A program made the translations under genes and the position numbers. From Paenibacillus sp. UBA6285 (lineage in GTDB: Bacteria; Bacillota; Bacilli; Paenibacillales; Paenibacillaceae): a stretch of DNA of 5,902 nt. The first letter of the stretch is position 1; each line of letters begins with the position of its first letter. This document shows, in pieces, positions 1 through 5,380 of this stretch. The DNA is taken from contig DJUJ01000006.1 of NCBI GenBank assembly GCA_002438345.1, positions 32,836-38,737 of the forward strand, read 5' to 3'. The notes below the pieces were generated by a model. The model worked only from the letters and a program-made list of their open reading frames with translations, made no database searches and was not told the origin of the DNA.

Positions 1-212
1 CCATTGAGGTCCGTACCGAACGTGGTTACAACATTTTGAAGGTGCATGATTACGGGATTGAAATGTATGATGCCGACTGCCCGGATCAAGTATGTCTAGG
101 TTTTGGTTTTATTACCCTGCCCAAACAGACGATTGTCTGCCTACCGCATAGAGTATTAGTGGAAATCACAAGTGCGTCGGGGGAGGATGATATAGATGCC
201 TATGTCCAGTAG
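1..212 (+). CDS. NusG domain II-containing protein (DUF1312, EetA-like), 3' part only
   Basis: This is the C-terminal 69 codons of a gene cut by the left edge, read in frame from position 3 to a TAG at 210-212. The fragment carries the typical end of a NusG domain II (DUF1312) protein: a CPDQVC motif with two cysteines (fragment residues 26 and 31), then QTIVCLPHRV with a third cysteine (residue 46). Members of this family are usually small proteins with one N-terminal membrane anchor and the domain outside the cytoplasm; the anchor would be upstream of the window and cannot be seen. The Listeria homologue EetA belongs to the extracellular electron transfer locus, where its exact job is unclear. 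The last 17 nt overlap the next gene, so the two are probably translationally coupled. Despite the name, this is not the transcription factor NusG. The family call is fairly secure; a redox role for the cysteines is inference. Confidence 0.85.
   Translation, partial: IEVRTERGYNILKVHDYGIEMYDADCPDQVCLGFGFITLPKQTIVCLPHRVLVEITSASGEDDIDAYVQ
179..186 (+). promoter_or_regulatory. Ribosome binding site of the Gx transporter gene
   Basis: A G-rich run ending in GGGAGG lies inside the end of the NusG_II gene, 9 nt before the ATG at 196. The second in-frame ATG at 202 would be 15 nt away, so the site favours the start at 196. Confidence 0.7.
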
Positions 213-753
213 TGAATCTGCAACAGCTTTAAAAAGAACGGTAATTATTGCGATTTTCGCCGCAGTGGCGGTAGTGCTAAGTCTAATAGAGGCACAGATT
301 CCGTTATCAGGGATGGGTCTAGTGCCTGGGGCGAAGCTTGGACTCGCCAACATTATGATTTTGACTTGTATTTACTTTTTACGTGGACGGGACGCGTTCC
401 TACTTGTCATACTCAAAACATTGCTTACTGCATTTCTGCTAGGTACTTTCTCAAGCTTGCTATTCAGTTTATTCGGTTCGCTTTTTAGCTTTGTTGTGAT
501 GTTCGTGTTAATGCTGATTAGCGGTAAAGGTAAGAGTATAAGCTTGATCGGAATTAGCATAGCTGGTGGGATTGCACATAATATCGGTCAGCTGCTGGCA
601 GCTTCTATGGTATTCTCATCCCTTAGTATTTTTTATTATCTTCCCATGCTGCTGATCACTGGAGTAGTAACAGGAATTGCCGTGGGCTATGCAGTCCGTT
701 ATCTGGTGGCTTCATTGTCAAAAATATCGTTGTTTGAAGAGTTTTTGGACTGA
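196..753 (+). CDS. Gx transporter family membrane protein (Hpre_diP_synt_I, EetB-like)
   Basis: A 185-residue, very hydrophobic protein with about five to six membrane segments (roughly residues 14-33, 48-62, 67-84, 88-108, 115-140 and 145-172). It shows the family hallmarks GAKLGLANI (45-53), a loop of the type seen in ECF substrate-binding (S) components, and AHNIGQL (127-133). Databases long labelled this family 'heptaprenyl diphosphate synthase component I', but a protein of this kind has no prenyltransferase active site and is not the soluble HepS of Bacillus. The Listeria relative is EetB of the extracellular electron transfer locus. Here it sits directly before a complete EcfA1-EcfA2-EcfT set, so the simplest inference is that it is the S component, or a partner, of that transporter. 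The substrate is unknown; a flavin or a quinone/isoprenoid precursor is plausible from family context. The ATG at 196 is chosen for its ribosome binding site. Confidence 0.85.
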   Translation: MPMSSSESATALKRTVIIAIFAAVAVVLSLIEAQIPLSGMGLVPGAKLGLANIMILTCIYFLRGRDAFLLVILKTLLTAFLLGTFSSLLFSLFGSLFSFVVMFVLMLISGKGKSISLIGISIAGGIAHNIGQLLAASMVFSSLSIFYYLPMLLITGVVTGIAVGYAVRYLVASLSKISLFEEFLD

Positions 754-781
754 TTAGTCACATCAGCGGAAGGATGACTAA
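754..781 (+). promoter_or_regulatory. Inverted repeat enclosing the ecfA1 ribosome binding site
   Basis: TTAGTCA at 754-760 is perfectly matched by TGACTAA at 775-781, giving a 7-bp stem with a 14-nt loop. The loop holds the Shine-Dalgarno sequence GGAAGG (768-773), and the ATG at 783 comes just after the stem. In RNA this could form a weak hairpin (two G-C pairs) that presents the ribosome site in the loop; in DNA it could be a protein-binding site. The symmetry is plain in the sequence, but a function is only inferred and a chance match is possible. Confidence 0.4.
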
Positions 782-782
782 C

Positions 783-1637
783 ATGAATGAATCATACGAA
801 GGTCAAGAATTAGAGGGAAATGGACAAGCTGTCATTTCTCTGGATGGGGTATCGTTTGGTTATGATCCCGAGCATCCGATTCTTCAAAATATAACGTTAT
901 CTATCTCACAGGGACAATGGGTTAGTTTGGTTGGCCCCAACGGTTGCGGTAAGTCTACGCTAGTTAAGCTGCTAAATGCTTTGCTGCCTAAGGGTGCTGG
1001 CGAGATTGTGGTTAGTGGTATGCAACTGAGTGAAGAAACGATCGGAAGCATTCGGCAATGTATCGGTATGGTGTTCCAAAATCCTGATAATCAGTTTATT
1101 GGAGCCACTGTAGAGGAAGATATCTTATTCGGCCTGGAAGGGCTTTGTTTGTCGTACGCAGAGATGGCTGAACGTCTGCACTCTTATACGACGAGGCTGG
1201 GAATAAATCATCTGTTGTCCAAACACCCGGGTGAGCTGTCGGGGGGCCAAAAGCAGCGTGTCGCTATTGCCTCCATTCTTGCTATGGAACCAGGCATCGT
1301 CATTTTTGACGAGGCCTCTTCTATGTTAGATGAGGGAAGCAGAAATGACCTTCTTGGCATTTTGCAGGATATGCGAGCGGAAGGAAAGTATACGATCCTT
1401 ATGATTACGCATGATGCAGATGAGATTTTGGCATCGGATCGGGTGCTTGCGCTGCATGGAGGTGGTTTGGCTGCAGATGTTACACCGGCGGAGCTATTCC
1501 GGAATGAGGAGCTTCTGCAAAAGTGCCATTTGCGTGAGCCATATCCTTGGCGCCTTACACGCGAGCTGCAGAATCAGGGCATTCATGTGGATGTTCCCGT
1601 CAGTGAAAAGGAGCTTATAGACACGTTATGGCCATAG
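783..1637 (+). CDS. ecfA1: ECF transporter ATPase EcfA1 (CbiO-type)
   Basis: A 284-residue ABC ATPase, one of the two nucleotide-binding subunits that power an energy-coupling factor transporter from the cytoplasmic face. All ATPase motifs are intact: Walker A GPNGCGKST (51-59), Q-loop glutamine 99 within FQNPDNQ (the P-x-x-Q form typical of ECF ATPases), signature LSGGQ (152-156), Walker B ending in D176-E177, D-loop SMLD (180-183) and H-loop H210. The EASSMLD form after Walker B fits A1 rather than A2. The first 15 or so residues before the domain are poorly conserved in character. An ATG at 774 is also in frame, but it directly abuts the GGAAGG ribosome site at 768-773; the ATG at 783 has a normal 9-nt spacer and is preferred. 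The gene lies 29 nt after the Gx gene and overlaps ecfA2 by 10 nt. Confidence 0.93.
   Translation: MNESYEGQELEGNGQAVISLDGVSFGYDPEHPILQNITLSISQGQWVSLVGPNGCGKSTLVKLLNALLPKGAGEIVVSGMQLSEETIGSIRQCIGMVFQNPDNQFIGATVEEDILFGLEGLCLSYAEMAERLHSYTTRLGINHLLSKHPGELSGGQKQRVAIASILAMEPGIVIFDEASSMLDEGSRNDLLGILQDMRAEGKYTILMITHDADEILASDRVLALHGGGLAADVTPAELFRNEELLQKCHLREPYPWRLTRELQNQGIHVDVPVSEKELIDTLWP
1606..1613 (+). promoter_or_regulatory. Ribosome binding site of ecfA2
   Basis: AAAAGGAG lies inside the end of ecfA1, 14 nt before the ATG at 1628. The spacing is longer than usual, and coupling to termination of ecfA1 at 1637 probably helps initiation. Confidence 0.5.
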
Positions 1638-2530
1638 AATTACAGCAAGTAAGCTACTCCTACGCTGATCGAAGCCTATGGAAGCTGACGGCGCTCCGCG
1701 ACATTAACCTCAGTGTTCCACTGGGCTCTATGGTTGGTATTGCCGGGGCGACAGGCTCAGGTAAATCGACGCTGCTGCAGTTGTTTAACGGGATACTGAA
1801 ACCAACGGAGGGTACGGTAAAAGTGCTCGATGTAACCATCCAGGCGGGTGAAAAGTCACCTAAACTAATGCCGCTACGTCGCCGAGTCGGATTGGTATTT
1901 CAATTTCCGGAGCAGCAAATGTTTGAAGATACGGTCGAGAAGGATCTCATCTTCGGCCCCCTTAACTTCGGCATGAGCCCCGAAGAGGCAAAGGCGCGTG
2001 CAAGGCAGGCCATGTTGGATATGGGCCTGGATCTGGCGCTGCTAGAGCGGAATCCTTTTAAATTGAGCGGTGGACAAATGCGTAAGGCGGCTATCGCATC
2101 CGTGCTAGCTATGGACCCTGAAGTCATCGTTCTGGATGAGCCCACGGCTACGCTTGATCCTATTAGCCGTGCAGAGCTAATCAGCTTGCTGGAGCGGTTA
2201 TGTCGTGAACAGGGCAGAACGATCATTGTCACCACGCATCGGATGGATGAGCTATTGCCCTATGCGGACAGCTGGCTTGTACTTAAAGAGGGCAGCGCGG
2301 CGTTTCAGGGCAGCGTAAAGGCACTGGCAGATGACCCTTCGATTCTGGAACAGTGTGGCTTGACGGTTCCACAGTCCCTTCGTTACTGGCGTGCAGTTGC
2401 TGATCGCTTCGGTCTTGCGGATGAAGCTCCTCGCTTGACGGCAGAGAGCCTAGCAGAGCTGATAGCTTCGCTGCCAGCGGGATCAGGAAGCTCTAGCGAG
2501 TACGAGGGAAAGAGGGACGGCCATGAATGA
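1628..2530 (+). CDS. ecfA2: ECF transporter ATPase EcfA2 (CbiO-type)
   Basis: A 300-residue ABC ATPase, the expected partner of EcfA1 in a heterodimer bound to EcfT. Visible motifs are Walker A GATGSGKST (40-48), Q-loop Q92 in the FQFPEQQ stretch that is characteristic of A2 subunits, signature LSGGQMRK (146-153), Walker B VIVLDE (166-171), D-loop TLDP (175-178) and H-loop H204 in THRMD. Small departures from the usual A2 consensus as I recall it are LSGGQMRK-A instead of LSGGQMRR-V and PTATLDP instead of PTAGLDP; neither touches a catalytic residue, so the enzyme should be active. Residues from about 230 to 300 form the C-terminal regulatory region and a Gly/Ser-rich, charged tail. The ATG overlaps the ecfA1 stop by 10 nt, and the stop overlaps ecfT by 8 nt, which supports equal production of the three subunits. 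Confidence 0.93.
   Translation: MAIELQQVSYSYADRSLWKLTALRDINLSVPLGSMVGIAGATGSGKSTLLQLFNGILKPTEGTVKVLDVTIQAGEKSPKLMPLRRRVGLVFQFPEQQMFEDTVEKDLIFGPLNFGMSPEEAKARARQAMLDMGLDLALLERNPFKLSGGQMRKAAIASVLAMDPEVIVLDEPTATLDPISRAELISLLERLCREQGRTIIVTTHRMDELLPYADSWLVLKEGSAAFQGSVKALADDPSILEQCGLTVPQSLRYWRAVADRFGLADEAPRLTAESLAELIASLPAGSGSSSEYEGKRDGHE
2511..2517 (+). promoter_or_regulatory. Ribosome binding site of ecfT
   Basis: AGAGGGA lies inside the end of ecfA2, 5 nt before the ATG at 2523. It is followed by an ATGAATGA overlap in which the ecfA2 stop TGA (2528-2530) sits just inside ecfT, a normal coupling arrangement. Confidence 0.5.
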
Positions 2531-3314
2531 GAAGCTAATAATCGGGCGCAGTATTGAGACGGGTTCATGGGTGCATAAGCTGGATGCTCGTGCCAAAATT
2601 ACCGGGATGCTATTATACGTAGCTGTTATCCTGCTCTCTCGTTCGTGGATGGCTATGGCGCTGTTGGCTATTTTTTCAATAGCTGTTATGGCCTCCACAC
2701 GGATTCCGCTAAAATATTTCCTGAAAGCAGCTAAGCCTTTACGTTATTTAATGTTATTTATTTTTATCGTGCAGCTGCTGTCTGTGAAGACGGGGGAGGC
2801 CGTGCTGACCCTTGGCTCATGGTCTATTTATGAGGGAGGGCTAAGGTTAGGCGCATTTTCGGTCATCCGCATGTTTTTTCTGATTACTTTTACTGCGCTG
2901 CTGACCTTCACCACAACGCCGGGTAAGCTGAATCAAGGGCTGGAGGGGATTTTGGCTCCCTTCAAAAAGCTAGGCTTGAAGCCCGACCGTATCACGCTGA
3001 TGATCAGCATTTCACTTCGTTTCATTCCTACGATTCTAGATGAATCGCAGATTATCATGAAAGCGCAGGCCTCACGGGGTGCTGATCTGAAAGAGCTTCC
3101 TTTGAAGGAAAAGGGACGAATGTTAGTCTCTCTGCTGGTTCCAATTATCGCGAGTGCGTTTAGGCGTGCACAGGATCTGGTGTATTCCATGGAAGCCCGA
3201 GGCTTTCGTATGGATGCTCCGCGCAGTCGGTATCACCGCTTAAGGTGGGGCATATTCGATACTGTTTTTATTAGTATGTTTGTTGTTATGGGGATTGCAG
3301 TAGCTTTGGTGTAA
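2523..3314 (+). CDS. ecfT: ECF transporter transmembrane coupling protein EcfT
   Basis: A 263-residue membrane protein that links the EcfA ATPases to the substrate-binding S component. It begins with the family's LDAR motif (20-23), followed by hydrophobic segments at about 25-39, 43-57, 73-88 and 108-131 and a last one at 243-262. Between them is the long cytoplasmic coupling region with the two X-R-G motifs that dock into the ATPases: S184-R185-G186 (in QASRGAD) and A225-R226-G227 (in SMEARGF). Its length is normal for the family. It is the third member of the overlapping ecfA1-ecfA2-ecfT set. The set is flanked by NusG_II/Gx genes and a U32 gene, not by the ribosomal protein gene rplQ and truA that usually surround the housekeeping set in Bacillota. 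It may therefore be a second, specialised copy, comparable to Listeria FmnA, an EcfT paralogue used for flavin export. Confidence 0.92.
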   Translation: MNEKLIIGRSIETGSWVHKLDARAKITGMLLYVAVILLSRSWMAMALLAIFSIAVMASTRIPLKYFLKAAKPLRYLMLFIFIVQLLSVKTGEAVLTLGSWSIYEGGLRLGAFSVIRMFFLITFTALLTFTTTPGKLNQGLEGILAPFKKLGLKPDRITLMISISLRFIPTILDESQIIMKAQASRGADLKELPLKEKGRMLVSLLVPIIASAFRRAQDLVYSMEARGFRMDAPRSRYHRLRWGIFDTVFISMFVVMGIAVALV

Positions 3315-3316
3315 AG

Positions 3317-3344
3317 TACAACTTGTATGAAGAGTATCAACTTG
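3317..3344 (+). repeat. Short palindrome and direct repeat between ecfT and the U32 gene
   Basis: The 43-nt gap holds the palindrome TACAA-C-TTGTA (3317-3327). CAACTTG occurs at 3319-3325 and again at 3338-3344, the second copy running into the ribosome binding site. I see no T-tract or convincing promoter boxes, so read-through from ecfT is likely. The repeats could be chance. Confidence 0.3.
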
Positions 3345-3350
3345 GGAGGG
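3344..3350 (+). promoter_or_regulatory. Ribosome binding site of the U32 gene
   Basis: GGGAGGG contains the strong core GGAGG (3345-3349), 8 nt before the ATG at 3358. A nearer ATG at 3354 opens a frame that stops after six codons, so 3358 is the real start; the overlapping ATGAATG is a decoy. Confidence 0.75.
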
Positions 3351-3357
3351 AACATGA

Positions 3358-5283
3358 ATGGCACGTTATTTTAACGGTAGAGAAGTTGAATTATTAGCAC
3401 CCGCAGGAACGTTTGAGATTTTCAAGGAAGTGATCCAGTCACGGTGTGATGCAGTTTATTTTGGTGGACCTGTATTGAATATGAGAATGATGCGTAAAGG
3501 ATATAACCTTTCTCATGAGGAAATCGTAGAGGCGCTAGATATCGCTCACCGTCTAGACAAAAAGGTGTATATCACGGTGAATAACCTGTTTAGTGAAGAA
3601 GATGTGGAAGAGGCTAGAGAATATCTGCGTTTCCTTGACGGTGCTCGCCCTGACGCCTTGATTGTTCAGGATATGGCCGTGCTGGAGCTTATTCGCGAGA
3701 TGAAGCTTAGTCTTCCTATTCACTCTTCTGTGATGATGAATGTTCACAACCTGGAGATGATCTATGCGCTGCGCGATCTAGGGGTAAGTCGTGTGGTGAC
3801 CTCGCGGGAAATGGATCTGCAGACAGCTAAGCTGCTTGGTCAGCGAAGCGGTATGGAACTGGAGTATTTTATTCACGGAGATATGTGTTCGGTTCACGGT
3901 GCGAATTGTTACTTCAGCTCCCATGTATTCGGTATGAGTAGTAACCGTGGGAAATGTATGAAGCCTTGTCGCTGGGATTATCGGGTTAAAAAAGACGGGT
4001 ATGTATATCCGGCTGAATACCCACTAGCTGTAAAAGATATGTTCATGTATGAGCATCTTCCGGAATTGATTGAATCAGGCATTACCTCCTTCAAAATAGA
4101 GGGTCGTATGCGGGATAAAGAATTTATGGTGATGCTGGCGAATAGCTACGGCGAAGCTATTGACCGCTATATCGCTGATCCGTTAGGCTTTGATCGTACG
4201 GTGGATTCTAAAGTGCTCTACAACAACCGTAAACGTGATTTCTCGACAGCTTATGCTTTTGGAAGACCTGGACTAACTAACATTAACCGTCGTTATGAAG
4301 GTACAGGCAAATTCTATAGCACTGGAAAAGTATTCAGTACGCCAACCGCAGAACGTGAGCTGTCTGAGAAACGTGTAGAGGAGCTACGGGAACGATTGGC
4401 TCTAGAACAGCAGCCGAAGACAAACAAGGCGAAGCTGGCTGTACGTGTAAATAATATGGAACAGGCACGGATGGTCTTAGAGCTTGGTGTGGATAGCCTG
4501 TATTTGCCAGGGGATGTATTTGAACCAGATCAACCTTTTACGAAACGGGACATCAAGGAACTTGGTGAACTGAAGGGCGATAGCAAAATCTACTTGGGCT
4601 TGCCACGTATGATGACCGAGCTGCATTTTGATCAATATGATCAATTGCTTAACGGAGAACGCTTGCCGATAGACGGTCTTATCGTTACAAATTTGGGAGC
4701 CATTCGACGTTACAACGCAACAGGATATCCGTTAATTGGAGACAGTAATTTAAATGTATACAATCATCTTTCAGCACAATTATATGCTAATTTAGGTTTG
4801 ACTCAGCTTTCGGTGTCGCCGGAAATGACGATGGAGCATTTTGCTACCTTTGCATCTAGCTGTGAAGTGCCTTTGGAAGTTATTGTTCATGGTACACCTG
4901 CACTTATGTATATGGAACATGATCTTTATGAGAATACTGAGGTAATGGAGCCTATAGCTGAAGAAGATAATCAATATGTGCACAATAATGTATTGGTTCT
5001 AAAAACAGACAAAGGTGAGAATCCGGTATATCGTGATCAACATGGCCGTTGTCATCTTTTATTCGCAAAAGAACTCTGCTATTTACCTTTATTGGGTGAG
5101 ATGAGTGGGCTAGGGATATCAAGCTTCCGTATTGAAGGAGCAACATACAGCGTCGAACAGCTGCGTGAAATTATAATTTCTTATCAACAGGCAATCAATG
5201 GATCTGATATGAAGGATGACATGCTGGGCGGCCTTAAGCCGATTTATGCGGGTTATACTTTGGGCTCGCTGCAATTTAACTAA
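3358..5283 (+). CDS. U32 family peptidase-like protein, probable Fe-S enzyme
   Basis: A 641-residue soluble protein of the U32 'peptidase' (collagenase-like) family. The N-terminal half is a typical U32 barrel: ELLAPAG at 11-17, HSS at 122-124, the signature stretch from E169 to R205 with HGDMC, NRGKC and KPCR, and FKIEGR at 245-250. It carries four cysteines, C177, C184, C200 and C204, in the spacing known to hold a [4Fe-4S] cluster in U32 members such as UbiU/UbiV. Characterised relatives hydroxylate tRNA uridine (TrhP), 23S rRNA cytidine (RlhA) or ubiquinone precursors without oxygen, so RNA hydroxylation is a likelier role than proteolysis; which substrate applies here cannot be read from the sequence. 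Residues from about 358 to 610 look like a second, divergent U32 half ending in FRIEGA (590-595). At 641 residues it is closer to the long RlhA type than to the 300-420-residue forms. It lies 43 nt after ecfT. Confidence 0.88.
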   Translation: MARYFNGREVELLAPAGTFEIFKEVIQSRCDAVYFGGPVLNMRMMRKGYNLSHEEIVEALDIAHRLDKKVYITVNNLFSEEDVEEAREYLRFLDGARPDALIVQDMAVLELIREMKLSLPIHSSVMMNVHNLEMIYALRDLGVSRVVTSREMDLQTAKLLGQRSGMELEYFIHGDMCSVHGANCYFSSHVFGMSSNRGKCMKPCRWDYRVKKDGYVYPAEYPLAVKDMFMYEHLPELIESGITSFKIEGRMRDKEFMVMLANSYGEAIDRYIADPLGFDRTVDSKVLYNNRKRDFSTAYAFGRPGLTNINRRYEGTGKFYSTGKVFSTPTAERELSEKRVEELRERLALEQQPKTNKAKLAVRVNNMEQARMVLELGVDSLYLPGDVFEPDQPFTKRDIKELGELKGDSKIYLGLPRMMTELHFDQYDQLLNGERLPIDGLIVTNLGAIRRYNATGYPLIGDSNLNVYNHLSAQLYANLGLTQLSVSPEMTMEHFATFASSCEVPLEVIVHGTPALMYMEHDLYENTEVMEPIAEEDNQYVHNNVLVLKTDKGENPVYRDQHGRCHLLFAKELCYLPLLGEMSGLGISSFRIEGATYSVEQLREIIISYQQAINGSDMKDDMLGGLKPIYAGYTLGSLQFN

Positions 5284-5302
5284 ATGTATTTTGGGGACTA
5301 GA

Positions 5303-5318
5303 TATCACCTGAGTGATA
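5303..5318. promoter_or_regulatory. Perfect 6-bp palindrome, possible operator
   Basis: TATCAC and GTGATA flank a CTGA spacer, giving exact dyad symmetry 63 nt upstream of the aminotransferase start. It is followed by GGGTGG rather than Ts, so it does not look like a terminator. Its size and symmetry would suit a dimeric repressor or activator controlling the downstream gene. No specific regulator is recognised. Confidence 0.35.
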
Positions 5319-5361
5319 GGGTGGTGCACAGGACTCTATGAATAAGTTACTATTTTCACAA

Positions 5362-5370
5362 AAAGGAGAG
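5362..5370 (+). promoter_or_regulatory. Ribosome binding site of the aminotransferase gene
   Basis: AAAGGAGAG lies just upstream of the ATG at 5381; the GGAG core ends 12 nt before the start codon. No other in-frame ATG or GTG lies between them, so the start is well supported. Confidence 0.65.
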
Positions 5371-5380
5371 AGAACCCTTC

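Larger units (their letters stand above)
5284..5380. other. Intergenic region before the aminotransferase gene
   Basis: This 97-nt gap is the longest non-coding stretch in the window. It contains a perfect palindrome (5303-5318), an A-rich run and the ribosome binding site of the next gene. I find no T-tract terminator. A promoter is expected here if the aminotransferase is its own unit; TATGAA at 5337-5342 could be a -10 box, but no good -35 box is paired with it, so no promoter is called. Confidence 0.5.

Noticed and set aside
196..753. Heptaprenyl diphosphate synthase component I function
   Set aside because: This is an old database label for the family; the protein is a multi-span membrane protein without prenyltransferase motifs and sits beside ECF transporter genes.
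774..782. Upstream ATG for ecfA1 at 774
   Set aside because: It directly touches the GGAAGG ribosome site with no spacer; the ATG at 783 has a normal 9-nt spacer.
1411..1620. Forward open frame of 69 codons within ecfA1
   Set aside because: Out-of-frame shadow of the ATPase C-terminal region, with no family features.
1900..2235. Reverse-strand open frame of 111 codons inside ecfA2
   Set aside because: It lies wholly within a well-supported ABC ATPase gene, has no recognisable domain and no clear ribosome site; it is a shadow of the coding strand.
3317..3327. Terminator or promoter between ecfT and the U32 gene
   Set aside because: The palindrome is short and AT-rich, lacks a T-tract, and no paired -35/-10 boxes are evident.
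5303..5330. Rho-independent terminator after the U32 gene
   Set aside because: The hairpin stem is only 6 bp and is followed by GGGTGG, not a run of Ts.
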